DNA of 64,000 nucleotides from Polaribacter sp. BM10. GTDB lineage: Bacteria > Bacteroidota > Bacteroidia > Flavobacteriales > Flavobacteriaceae. The number at the start of each line of letters is the position of its first letter. The stretch's first letter is position 1. The notes below the pieces were generated by a model, which was given only the letters and a program-made list of their open reading frames with translations, was not told the origin of the DNA and ran no database searches. This document shows positions 54,912 through 63,713 of this stretch, one piece after another. The stretch covers positions 62,001 to 126,000 of the forward strand of contig NZ_CP019704.1 in NCBI RefSeq assembly GCF_002005425.1, given 5' to 3'. A program made the position numbers and the translations under genes.

Positions 54912-56870
54912 ATGCAGCACAACTCAACATTTCCTATAAAACAAAACGAATTAGATATGCTTCGCGATGAAGCTTCTGGTTATTTAAAAAGTATACAATG
55001 GGAACAAAGTAATAGAGCAAAAAATAAAGATAAAGACGCAAAAGACAGCTCTATTTTATTGTATTTATCAAGAGCAAATTCTGGTAGTAACGTAGAAATT
55101 ACATCAGTTTCTAAAACAATTTTAGGTTTAAAGAAAAGGCTTTTGCCAGATTCGATTGCAATTCCGGTTTATTTAAATCAAACATTATATGCTGTACAAG
55201 AAGGTTTAACATTAGGAATTTGGATAAAAGACAGTTATTACGATTCTTCTGGGTTATCATCTTTAAACGAAAGAAAAGCGGCGTTAGATTCAACAGGTAA
55301 AAGAGCCTATGAAAGTAAAATGCAAACTGCAACTGCGTTTCAGTTGTATGCAACTTCGTATAAAATTTTACACGATTTAAAACCACATGCTTCTGATGAT
55401 TTATCTGTAATGAAGCAAAAATTTGCTGGGATTCCAGAAGTGTCATTTTTATCACCATTAAAAGGAATTGCATGTGCTTTATTTTATTTTGATAAATATC
55501 TTGGGCACCCAGAAATTGTAAAAACAGATAAAGATGTTATCGATTTTACAGTTGTGTTTTTTGAGGCATTAATAGATGAAATTCAGTTAAGAAAAAGCAC
55601 TTTAGAGTACACAGAAACAATTGTTGATAGAACTTATAAATTAGAAAAAACAGATTTTGCCGTTTCTGGTTGGGAGAATGTTTTTTCTGGAACCGCAAAA
55701 AGTGTTGAGTTTAATAAAATTAAATTCGAACAAATTGTTGGTAATAAAGATGCAAAGCATTTTGCACGTAGGTTAACAGAAAGAATGTTAAGTTACGATT
55801 TTGATGCAAAGAAAAATCCGTTTCAAGAATTGGGTGGTTTTATGCCTGTTTTTATGGGTTATGGAATACCAGGGACAGGTAAAAGTATGTTAATTGCTGC
55901 CATTGCAACTCGATTAAAAGAGCATGCAGACAATTTAGATATTCCGTTTTTATTTCATCCAATGCCAGATACTTTAATTAGTACATTTCAAGGTGGTTCT
56001 GCAGAAAAAATGGTAGAATGGATGAAACCTATGCAAGACCCAACTAAATTAATTTTTGCGCCAATTGATGACGCCGAAAATAACTTGCAAGAAAGAACCT
56101 CGCAAGGCGTTTCTGCTGGTGTTAAAGAAGTAATTGGTGTTTTCTTGCGTTATACAGAAGGTGCTTATGCTGTAAATTATGGGAATTCGTCTATAGGTCT
56201 TTTTACCAATTTACCAGAAATGTTAGACAAAGCCGTAATTTCTAGAGTACAAGGTAGGTTTAAAATTGATGGTGCAAGAACAGAAAATGACTTTTTAGAT
56301 CAAGATTATATTTGGTGGAAAAAATTTGAAAAAACAATTCCGGATTTTGTGAATATGCAAAATCCAGAAAATTATCAATATTTAAAAGATCAAGGTCTAA
56401 CAAAAAATATGGGCGAAATTCTTAGTTCTGTAGAAAAACCATCCGAAGAAAGAGTTTTAGAAGCTTATGACAAAGCTGTGCAAAAGCATAGTACTAATCA
56501 GCATTTATTTTTTGCAAGTTTGTATAAAGAAATTCAGCAAATATTTCCATTTTTCTCATCTAGAGATGTTAGAAACATTCAATCTGCAATTTCTTTGCGT
56601 TTAACAGATTTTGATTTGGAAGAAGATTGGTTCGAAAATCCAGAAATCTATTTCAAAAAGAATTACGAAACCAAATTTGGCATGTTGCAAGAATTGATGA
56701 AAAGCAATATGAAAGGTTTAGATTTTTCTGAAATTAGAAGACAAGAAGTTGTAAGATATTTAGATAATGTGGCAACGATTGCAGACACCGATTTTAAACG
56801 AAAAGTTGATGCTCGTGTAAATCAATTAAACATAGATTTACAAGCAAGAAAATCTTTTGGTAATGAGTAA
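54912..56870 (+). CDS. AAA+ ATPase, centre of the unknown cluster
   Basis: A 652-residue protein. The N-terminal 270 residues are mixed helical and unrecognised. The AAA+ core (about 270-480) has Walker A GYGIPGTGKSM (Lys324), Walker B LIFAPIDDAEN (Asp386-Asp387, DD instead of the usual DE), sensor 1 in SIGLFTNLPE and a probable arginine finger in AVISRVQGRF. The 170-residue C-terminal part is helical and includes FPFFSSRDVRNIQSAI. It is not one of the classical FtsH, Lon, Clp, RuvB or MoxR proteins. The stop overlaps the Nudix start. It probably remodels a partner encoded next to it. Confidence 0.82.
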   Translation: MQHNSTFPIKQNELDMLRDEASGYLKSIQWEQSNRAKNKDKDAKDSSILLYLSRANSGSNVEITSVSKTILGLKKRLLPDSIAIPVYLNQTLYAVQEGLTLGIWIKDSYYDSSGLSSLNERKAALDSTGKRAYESKMQTATAFQLYATSYKILHDLKPHASDDLSVMKQKFAGIPEVSFLSPLKGIACALFYFDKYLGHPEIVKTDKDVIDFTVVFFEALIDEIQLRKSTLEYTETIVDRTYKLEKTDFAVSGWENVFSGTAKSVEFNKIKFEQIVGNKDAKHFARRLTERMLSYDFDAKKNPFQELGGFMPVFMGYGIPGTGKSMLIAAIATRLKEHADNLDIPFLFHPMPDTLISTFQGGSAEKMVEWMKPMQDPTKLIFAPIDDAENNLQERTSQGVSAGVKEVIGVFLRYTEGAYAVNYGNSSIGLFTNLPEMLDKAVISRVQGRFKIDGARTENDFLDQDYIWWKKFEKTIPDFVNMQNPENYQYLKDQGLTKNMGEILSSVEKPSEERVLEAYDKAVQKHSTNQHLFFASLYKEIQQIFPFFSSRDVRNIQSAISLRLTDFDLEEDWFENPEIYFKKNYETKFGMLQELMKSNMKGLDFSEIRRQEVVRYLDNVATIADTDFKRKVDARVNQLNIDLQARKSFGNE

Positions 56871-57447
56871 TTTAAGAGTAAAAAATATAGAAAAAACTGT
56901 TTTATCAGACAATTATTACACGCTTTTTAAATTTAAATTTGATTATCAAAAATCTGATGGTAGTTGGGTTAAACCAATGAGAGAAGTTTATGAACGTGGT
57001 CATGGTGCAGGAATTTTACTGTATAACACAAAAAAAAAGACAGTAATTTTAATCAAGCAATTTCGTTTTCCAACGTTTGTACATGATAATGAAGATGGTT
57101 TTTTAGTTGAAATTCCGGCAGGATTATTAGATCAAGATAATCCTGAACAATGTATTATACGAGAAACCGAAGAAGAAGTTGGTATTCGATTAAAGTCTGT
57201 TAAAAAAGTTTACGAAGGGTATTCATCTCCAGGTGTTTTAACAGAGAAAATGCACTTTTTTGTGGCAGAATATTCTGATGATATGAAAGTAAGCGAAGGT
57301 GGTGGCATAGCATCAGAAAACGAAGATATAGAAGTTTTAGAAATACCGTTTACAGCAGCTATTGATATGCTAAACAACGGTAAAATTGAAGATACAAGAA
57401 CAATTGTATTGCTACAATATGCTCAAATTCATAATTTGTTAAATTAA
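56863..57447 (+). CDS. Nudix hydrolase, NudK-like (nucleotide-sugar/ADP-ribose pyrophosphatase type)
   Basis: A 194-residue Nudix enzyme. I start at the ATG at 56863, which overlaps the AAA+ stop by 8 nt. The Nudix helix reads AGLLDQDNPEQ then RETEEEVGI, with the spacing of Escherichia coli NudK. The core metal residues (RE..EE.G) are kept, while one upstream Glu is Asn. The downstream YSSPGVLTEKMHFFVAEY block is typical of the GDP-mannose/ADP-sugar pyrophosphatase group. Overlap with the ATPase gene implies coupled translation. The substrate is not fixed by sequence. Confidence 0.88.
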   Translation: MSNLRVKNIEKTVLSDNYYTLFKFKFDYQKSDGSWVKPMREVYERGHGAGILLYNTKKKTVILIKQFRFPTFVHDNEDGFLVEIPAGLLDQDNPEQCIIRETEEEVGIRLKSVKKVYEGYSSPGVLTEKMHFFVAEYSDDMKVSEGGGIASENEDIEVLEIPFTAAIDMLNNGKIEDTRTIVLLQYAQIHNLLN

Positions 57448-57448
57448 A

Positions 57449-58684
57449 ATGCAAAAACTAAAAGACGCAAAATTATTTAGAAACGAACTAATTTCTGTGA
57501 ACGGAAAATTAGTAGAGCGCTATAATAAATGTTTAGAAAAATTAGGTTTTTCTAAAACGGCGTTAACCTCTTTTTCTATTGATGGTTTAGGTTGGAGTCC
57601 AGAGATTGCAGAAGAAAAAAAAGAGCAATTTTATTTAAATAATGGCGAGGCAAATACGCACGCAATTATTATTTCGCCTTTACAAAAAGGTTTACCAATT
57701 TACAATCCTTTTCATTCTTTTGACAAAGAATTAATGAAGGTAGTTTTTAAAAAACATGGCGATTTTATTAAAGATATTACTAGAGATTCTGCTATATGCT
57801 TAGATTTTGATCAAAAAATAGATGTTTTTTACGAGCCTTTAGATGTTTTAAAATATAATGATATTGTAATAAAATTTCATTTAATAAATAATTTAAATAA
57901 AGCTAAAGAGAACCAATTAAAATTAATTCATACTTTTAGTTTAGACAATAATTTTATAGACGAAAATATTCATAAGCAGTTATTAGCATCTGCTAAAAAA
58001 TATGGCGATTTACGTGAAAGAAATCTTATTTTAGAAGAAATTAAATACACTACAGATTCTTTTTACACGAAAGCATTTGGCGGAATTTTTGTGTTGAAAG
58101 ATTTTGTAAAACCAATTTTAATTTTTCAAGAAAAAGAAACATACAATCAAGCGATAAACGATACTGTGCATGATATTTTAATGTATCATATTTCTCATGA
58201 TGAGTTAATAGATAAGCTTTTAAGTTATGACGTTATTGAGGCAGATTTAGAAGAAGAATTGCATCAAAAGAAATACGAAAGAATTAAGAGATATACGCTT
58301 TCGAAACATTTGATGTCGCCAACACATTTGGTAAAAGATATTTTACAAAACCACATTCTTTTTAAGAGTTATTTAAATAAAATTGATATTTCTGCGAGAA
58401 AAAAAGTAATGGGATTAGAGTTGTTTTTAGAAAAAAAGAAAACTTCTAAAGCCATAAAGGCAAAAGATTTTTTAGACAAAGATTTGTTTGTTTCGTTGCA
58501 CAAACCGCATTCTTCGTTAAAACCAAATCACCAAGATTTAATTTGGTATTTATTGGTAAACATTGCGCCAAAAGATGTGTTGTTTTTATATTGGTATGAC
58601 AAAGAACAATTTTTTAGCACATTTAAAACATTAGAAAGCTCAACCCAAGATTGGGTAATAGAAACTATTTTAAATAATTTTTAA
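57449..58684 (+). CDS. Protein of unknown function (DUF6638-like)
   Basis: A 411-residue soluble protein beginning 1 nt after the Nudix stop. It opens with MQKLKDAKLFRNELI and contains GLGWSPEIAEE, HAIIISPLQKGLPIYNP and a helical C-terminal half with RIKRYTLSKHLMSPTHLV and LKPNHQDLIWYLLVN. It resembles what is labelled DUF6638 in Flavobacteriia; I cannot confirm this without a search. No catalytic motif is obvious. Spacing places it in one transcript with the AAA+ ATPase and Nudix genes. Confidence 0.7.
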   Translation: MQKLKDAKLFRNELISVNGKLVERYNKCLEKLGFSKTALTSFSIDGLGWSPEIAEEKKEQFYLNNGEANTHAIIISPLQKGLPIYNPFHSFDKELMKVVFKKHGDFIKDITRDSAICLDFDQKIDVFYEPLDVLKYNDIVIKFHLINNLNKAKENQLKLIHTFSLDNNFIDENIHKQLLASAKKYGDLRERNLILEEIKYTTDSFYTKAFGGIFVLKDFVKPILIFQEKETYNQAINDTVHDILMYHISHDELIDKLLSYDVIEADLEEELHQKKYERIKRYTLSKHLMSPTHLVKDILQNHILFKSYLNKIDISARKKVMGLELFLEKKKTSKAIKAKDFLDKDLFVSLHKPHSSLKPNHQDLIWYLLVNIAPKDVLFLYWYDKEQFFSTFKTLESSTQDWVIETILNNF

Positions 58685-58707
58685 ACAAAACATCTAACAC
58701 AAATAAT

Positions 58708-59229
58708 ATGACACTAGAACTTTTAATATTTATTGCAGCTATTTTATTTGGTATTATTTTATTTTGGAGAGAATCTCAAGGAAATAAGTTGTATCGTTTT
58801 TTTAATAAAATGATGAATTCTAAAGAACTGCAGATGTCTATTACGAACAAAAAAGGCTTTATCTATCAACAAAACTTTCTTTTAAGACTTGTATATATAA
58901 GCACGTTTTTCTTAGTTTTAGTTTTAATTACACGATTTATAATTCCGATAGATATTACTACCGTTTCGTTATTTACTTCGATGATTTTTGGTACGTTATT
59001 AGGAACTTATATTGCTGGTTTTATTTTTAAATCTTCTGCAATTATAGAAGAACAATCAGAAAATTTAGGAGATACTTTTAATGATGTTCTAGAAAAAGGA
59101 AAAGATTTTGTGAAAGATTTAAAAACAGAAGAACCTGTTGCTATTAAAAAAGCACAAGAAGAAGTTAAAGATAATAAAGTAGAAGAAAAAAGTGCTAGAG
59201 AAAGATTGAAAGACAAAGGTTTGTTATAG
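58708..59229 (+). CDS. Small membrane protein with charged coiled tail
   Basis: A 173-residue protein with three hydrophobic segments (about 3-19, 52-75 and 80-105), then a strongly charged C-terminal helical tail (about 110-173) with SENLGDTFNDVLEKGKDFVKDL and EEKSARERLKDKGLL. I recognise no family. It follows the DUF6638-like gene after 23 nt and precedes the larger membrane protein by 37 nt. It could anchor the soluble members of the cluster to the membrane; this is inference. Confidence 0.68.
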   Translation: MTLELLIFIAAILFGIILFWRESQGNKLYRFFNKMMNSKELQMSITNKKGFIYQQNFLLRLVYISTFFLVLVLITRFIIPIDITTVSLFTSMIFGTLLGTYIAGFIFKSSAIIEEQSENLGDTFNDVLEKGKDFVKDLKTEEPVAIKKAQEEVKDNKVEEKSARERLKDKGLL

Positions 59230-59266
59230 ATTCTGTAAAAAAATACATAAAATTAAAATTTAAAAA

Positions 59267-60952
59267 ATGATTAAGAATTATTGGAGTAAAGGCCCAAGGC
59301 AAAAAAAAATAGTTGTGATTTTAAGTATCATAACTCTTGCTTTGTTGTTTTTTTTAAGAGATGATTATCAGCCAGCATTATTGTTTGTTAGAAAGTTCAT
59401 TTTTATCATATTGTTGTGTTTTACAATTTTATTTTTTAGTCTTAGAACATTTAGAAAATCTGCTAGTACAGGTAAAAGAATTGGTATTTTAGTTTTTTTA
59501 ACTGTTTTTTTCGCAGTTGTTTATTATGTAGGTTGGAATTTAAAATTCTACGATTATATGAAAACCTATAATGTTTATAATAGTTTACAAAGAATCGAAA
59601 TTGTAGAGCTTCCTTTAACCCAAAATGAAAGAATTCAGCCTTTAAGAAATATATTTTCGATGGCAAATGAATCCGTAGGAGAAACCAAAGATGTTTCTTT
59701 ACCACATTTGGTTAGAGTTGATGGTCATAACCAATGGACAATGGCAATTCAACCAACAGAAAAGTATGTTTGGCAAGGAATTAAAGACAATACAGAAGAG
59801 GTTTTTTCTGTTTCGAGTACAACTCCTTTTCCTCGTTTTTCATCAGAAAATAGAATTCCTGTAACTTTTTCAATTGGCGAATCTTTAAAATTTAGTAGAA
59901 ATACTTACAACGCTGTTGTGCAAAGATTAAATCCGTGGATGCTTTTTAATTACGAACCAAGCGATACTTATTACATGAAAAATGACAAAGGCGCATGGGT
60001 ACAAGTTGTAAGTTTAATTAAATGGAAAGGTTTTTTCTTTCCGTACCCTACATTTGGTGGTGTAATGGTTGTAGAAAATGGAGAACATGATTTTAACGAT
60101 TATCTAGAAAGAATTACAATTGGTAAAGGAATTTTTATTTCTCCAGATGAAATGAAAAATTACGAATACTTAACAAAGCAAAATACGCTGTCAGAAAAAG
60201 TATCTCGTTTACAAGCAGAAAGTTTAAAGTTTTTAGGAGGATTTAGAGATCCTTTGCCGTGGAATATGAAAACGGCAGTTAAAATTCCGGACTTACCAGA
60301 CGATCAAAATCAGCAACCATTTGTAACAGATTTCGATTTTTCTGATACAAAAACGGGTGCTTTTAGTGGTTTATATCATTGGTTTGGGCTAGAACCTGTT
60401 GGAGACGAAAGAACAAGCTTAACATTCAGTGTTTTTATTCCTGCGGATGGAACCGATAAATTATATTATTACGATCATGCTTCAAAAAAACAAGGTTATG
60501 CGGGTGTTTCTGCAATGCCTTTAAAAGTAATAGAATCTAGAAAAGAATATGATTGGTCTGCAAATAAACCAGTAGAATTTAGACCTTATATTAAAAATAT
60601 TGCGGGTAAAAAGAGAATGTTTTTTCTAAGTACCATTTCGGCGATTAAAAAAGAAAATGCTCAGTTTGATGGATCTGCAACACCCGATTTAGCATTAATT
60701 GATAGTGAATATAGAGATGTTATTTGGATTGATGCAAAAAAACCAAGTACATGGAATGAAGAGGTTTATATTCAATTAAACGAAGCTTGGAGAGCAAGTG
60801 AAAACGGAAATATTTACTTCGAAAAAGAACAAACAATTTTAGAGAAAAATAAATCTATTTTAGACTCGATAAAGCTAATTTCAAAAAAAGAATTAGATTC
60901 TAAAAAAATTAAAGCACTACAAAAAAAGATAGATTCAATAAAAATGAATTAA
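59267..60952 (+). CDS. Membrane-anchored protein of unknown function, last of the cluster
   Basis: A 561-residue protein. Three hydrophobic helices lie at the N-terminus (about 15-33, 40-60 and 72-90, with a basic loop between). They are followed by a roughly 440-residue domain rich in beta strands, probably extracytoplasmic: LPHLVRVDGHNQWTMAIQP, KWKGFFFPYPTFGGVMVVE and VTDFDFSDTKTGAFSG. The C-terminus is a short charged coiled segment (about 515-561). No enzyme motif is visible. It follows the small membrane protein on the same strand. The symporter gene after it has its own promoter-like sequence, so this is probably the end of the unit. Confidence 0.68.
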   Translation: MIKNYWSKGPRQKKIVVILSIITLALLFFLRDDYQPALLFVRKFIFIILLCFTILFFSLRTFRKSASTGKRIGILVFLTVFFAVVYYVGWNLKFYDYMKTYNVYNSLQRIEIVELPLTQNERIQPLRNIFSMANESVGETKDVSLPHLVRVDGHNQWTMAIQPTEKYVWQGIKDNTEEVFSVSSTTPFPRFSSENRIPVTFSIGESLKFSRNTYNAVVQRLNPWMLFNYEPSDTYYMKNDKGAWVQVVSLIKWKGFFFPYPTFGGVMVVENGEHDFNDYLERITIGKGIFISPDEMKNYEYLTKQNTLSEKVSRLQAESLKFLGGFRDPLPWNMKTAVKIPDLPDDQNQQPFVTDFDFSDTKTGAFSGLYHWFGLEPVGDERTSLTFSVFIPADGTDKLYYYDHASKKQGYAGVSAMPLKVIESRKEYDWSANKPVEFRPYIKNIAGKKRMFFLSTISAIKKENAQFDGSATPDLALIDSEYRDVIWIDAKKPSTWNEEVYIQLNEAWRASENGNIYFEKEQTILEKNKSILDSIKLISKKELDSKKIKALQKKIDSIKMN

Positions 60953-61009
60953 TATTTAAAGTTTTTTAGGATTGCATTTTTGCTAAAACTAGCATAAAAT
61001 TTATTTACC

Positions 61010-61017
61010 TATTTTTG
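61010..61017 (+). promoter_or_regulatory. Candidate -7 element for the symporter gene
   Basis: TATTTTTG, matching TAnnTTTG, 34 nt before the symporter ATG. A TTTTG about 28 nt upstream (around 60978-60982) is a little far for a -33 element. Confidence 0.45.
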
Positions 61018-61051
61018 AATAAATTATATTTTTAAAAAGTAAATTAAATAA

Positions 61052-62866
61052 ATGATAGCACTATCTGCATTAGATTATTTTATAATCGTTCTTTTCTTTT
61101 CAGTTATTTTATTAATTGGTTTTATAGTATCAAAAAAATCAGGAAAAAGTTCTTCAGAATTTTTTCTTTCTGGCAGATCTATGCCTTGGTGGTTACTTGG
61201 TTTTTCTATGGTAGCAACTACATTTGCTGCAGACACGCCCTTATTAGTAACAGATATTGTTAGAGGAGACGGTGTTGCAGGTAATTGGGTTTGGTGGACG
61301 TTTTTAATTACAGGTTTGCTAACCGTTTTTGTATACGCAAAACTTTGGCGAAAATCTGGTGTAACTACAGATTTAGAGTTCTACGAATTAAGATACAGTG
61401 GTAAAGCAGCAAGTTTTTTAAGAGGTTTTAGATCTATTTATTTAGGTGTTATTTTTAATGTTTTGGTAATGTCTGTAGTAACATTGGCAGCTATTAAAAT
61501 TGGCGGTATAATGCTAGGTATTCAACCTTGGGAAGTTGTTTTGTATGCTGGTTCTGTTACAGTAATTTTTTCTGCTTTTGGTGGTTTTAGAGGTGTTGTT
61601 TATACCGATTTTTTACTTTTTATAATTGCCATGTTTGGGGCAATAGCAGCAGCTTATTATGCTGTAAATTTACCAGAAGTTGGTGGTTTAGAAAGTTTGT
61701 TTCAAAATAAACTCGTAGCAACCAAAACTGATATGTTGCCAGATTTTAACGATACAAATACGGTAATTACAATTTTAATTATTCCGTTAGCATTACAATG
61801 GTGGAGTTCTTGGTATCCTGGTGCAGAACCAGGAGGTGGAGGTTATATTGCACAAAGAATGTTGGCTGCTAAAGATGAAAATCACGCAATAGGTGCAACG
61901 TTTTTTTTCAATTTTGTACATTATGCTTTAAGACCTTGGCCTTGGATTTTAGTAGCCTTGGCGTCTTTGGTAATATATCCAGATATTGCAAGTTTGCAAA
62001 GTGCGTTTCCTAATATTCCTGCGGATAAATTAGGAAATGATTTGGCATATCCAGCAATGTTAAACTTTTTACCAAAAGGGATTTTAGGAATTGTTTTAGC
62101 ATCTTTAATTGCAGCATACATGAGTACAATTTCTACACATTTAAATTGGGGTTCTTCTTATGTTGTAAATGATTTTTATAAACGTTTTATTAAAAAAGAA
62201 GCTACAGAAAAACAATTGGTAAATGTAGGTAGAATAAGTACAATATTAATGATGGTTATAAGCGGTTTATTAGCTTTAACTTTAACAAATGTGAAACAAG
62301 TATTTGATATTATTATAATGTTTGGTGCAGGTACTGGTTTAATATTTATTTTGAGATGGTTTTGGTGGAGAATAAATGCTTGGAGTGAAATTTCTGCAAT
62401 GTTTTCATCAGGAATAATTTCGATACTTTTAAATTTTACGTCTTTAAAAACTATTTTATTCGGTGTAGAAGATGGTCTTTTTCCTAGTTGGTTTCAATTT
62501 CCGTTTGTCGTGTTTGTAACAACAATAATTTGGTTGGTAGTTACTTTTTTAACTCCACCAGAAAAAGATGAAACACTTCAATTATTTTATAAGAATATTC
62601 TACCTAGTGGCGCCGGTTGGCGTAAAGTTGTTGCAAAAGCAAATTTGGCAGGAATTAATTTTGATCAAAAAGAAAAAAACTGGAGTTTGCCTAATGCAAT
62701 ATTAGCAATGTTGCTCAGTTGCGTGTTAATTTATAGTTGTTTGTTTGCAACGGGTTTTTGGATTTATGGCGATTACAAACTGGCATTAATTTTAACTTCA
62801 TTAGTTATTATAGCTTCTATTTTTTTAATAAAACTTTTAAAAAAAATAAAAAATACAATCTTGTAA
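61052..62866 (+). CDS. Sodium:solute symporter (SSS family)
   Basis: A 604-residue membrane carrier with about 13 hydrophobic helices. The SSS signature is visible in FFLSGRSMPWWLLGFSMVATTFAADTP near residues 35-60 (with the unwound first helix of the LeuT fold), later in TVIFSAFGGFRGVVYTDF, and SLIAAYMSTISTHLNWG near residue 350, where the conserved Ser/Thr contribute to a sodium site. The substrate cannot be told; the flavobacterial members include sugar, sialic acid and solute carriers. A -7 element upstream suggests separate transcription from the AAA+ cluster. Confidence 0.9.
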   Translation: MIALSALDYFIIVLFFSVILLIGFIVSKKSGKSSSEFFLSGRSMPWWLLGFSMVATTFAADTPLLVTDIVRGDGVAGNWVWWTFLITGLLTVFVYAKLWRKSGVTTDLEFYELRYSGKAASFLRGFRSIYLGVIFNVLVMSVVTLAAIKIGGIMLGIQPWEVVLYAGSVTVIFSAFGGFRGVVYTDFLLFIIAMFGAIAAAYYAVNLPEVGGLESLFQNKLVATKTDMLPDFNDTNTVITILIIPLALQWWSSWYPGAEPGGGGYIAQRMLAAKDENHAIGATFFFNFVHYALRPWPWILVALASLVIYPDIASLQSAFPNIPADKLGNDLAYPAMLNFLPKGILGIVLASLIAAYMSTISTHLNWGSSYVVNDFYKRFIKKEATEKQLVNVGRISTILMMVISGLLALTLTNVKQVFDIIIMFGAGTGLIFILRWFWWRINAWSEISAMFSSGIISILLNFTSLKTILFGVEDGLFPSWFQFPFVVFVTTIIWLVVTFLTPPEKDETLQLFYKNILPSGAGWRKVVAKANLAGINFDQKEKNWSLPNAILAMLLSCVLIYSCLFATGFWIYGDYKLALILTSLVIIASIFLIKLLKKIKNTIL

Positions 62867-62912
62867 GCTCTTAAATTATTGAAAGGTAAATATTTCCATG
62901 TATTTATTTTCC

Positions 62913-62943
62913 TTGGTAAATAAAATTTTATTTTGTAAATTTG
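62913..62943 (+). promoter_or_regulatory. Promoter for doxX-like/OsmC genes with palindromic spacer
   Basis: TTG (62913-62915), a 20-nt spacer and TAAATTTG (62936-62943) match the Bacteroidota consensus. The spacer contains the 16-bp perfect palindrome AAATAAAATTTTATTT (62918-62933), which could be an operator or simply A+T-rich chance. The DoxX-like ATG lies 23 nt after the -7. Confidence 0.6.
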
Positions 62944-62966
62944 TACTTTAATTGATTCATTAAAGT

Positions 62967-63332
62967 ATGAAAACAGCAAAAATTTTATATTATATTTCTA
63001 CAGGATTATTAACATTATTAATGCTTTTTTCTGCAGGAATGTACTTTTTTAATCATGAAGAAGTAGCCAGCATGTTTACCAACTTTGGATATCCAACTTA
63101 TATTATTTATCCGTATGCTATTGCAAAAATTTTAGGTTTAATTGCGATATGGTTTTTTACAAAAAGTGTAATTAAAGAATGGGCCTATGCTAGTTTTTTC
63201 TTTGCTTTTATTTTAGCCTTTTTTGCCCATGTAATGATTAATGATGGCGAGCAAACGGGTGCAATTGTAGCTATAATTCTTTTAATTACTTCTTACATCA
63301 CTTCAAAAAAAATAAATCATGACAAACTCTAA
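62967..63332 (+). CDS. DoxX-like family membrane protein
   Basis: A 121-residue protein with four hydrophobic helices (about 7-26, 43-62, 70-90 and 95-112) and the pattern MLFSAGMYFFNHEEVASMFTNFGYP, which fits the DoxX-like family. Some DoxX relatives take part in redox or thiol-stress modules; the role here is unproven. The OsmC-family gene overlaps its 3' end by 14 nt, so the two are coupled. Confidence 0.82.
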   Translation: MKTAKILYYISTGLLTLLMLFSAGMYFFNHEEVASMFTNFGYPTYIIYPYAIAKILGLIAIWFFTKSVIKEWAYASFFFAFILAFFAHVMINDGEQTGAIVAIILLITSYITSKKINHDKL

Positions 63333-63705
63333 AGTTACTTTATCAAATAAAAATTATTTAGCAGAAGCAAAAGCTAGAAATCATTTTTTAACTCTAGATG
63401 AACCAGTTGTTGATGGAGGAGATGATAACGGACCAACACCCGTAGAATATTTACTAACTGCAATTGGTGGTTGTGTAGCCATGACTTTAAGAATGTACTC
63501 TGAAAGAAAAGGTTGGGATCTAGGTGAGATTGATGTGAAAGTTACTCAGGTAATAGAAAATAATGAAAAATCTTTAACAGAAGAAATCTCTTTTGAAAAA
63601 GAAATTACAGAAGATCAAAAAAAGAGATTACTTGTAATTGCAGGAAAATGTCCGGTAGCAAAAATGGTTAAAGGAGAAACAAGAATAGATTCAAAAATTA
63701 TTTAA
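63319..63705 (+). CDS. OsmC family peroxiredoxin-like protein
   Basis: A 128-residue OsmC/Ohr-fold protein. The two redox cysteines are in the GGCVAMTLR helix (about residue 54) and AGKCPVAKM near the C-terminus (about 113). A conserved TPVEYLLTAIGGC precedes the first Cys. Proteins of this family reduce organic hydroperoxides or have related thiol chemistry. Its ATG lies inside the DoxX-like gene, 14 nt before that stop. A flavin reductase gene follows after 8 nt. Confidence 0.9.
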   Translation: MTNSKVTLSNKNYLAEAKARNHFLTLDEPVVDGGDDNGPTPVEYLLTAIGGCVAMTLRMYSERKGWDLGEIDVKVTQVIENNEKSLTEEISFEKEITEDQKKRLLVIAGKCPVAKMVKGETRIDSKII

Positions 63706-63713
63706 AAATAAGT

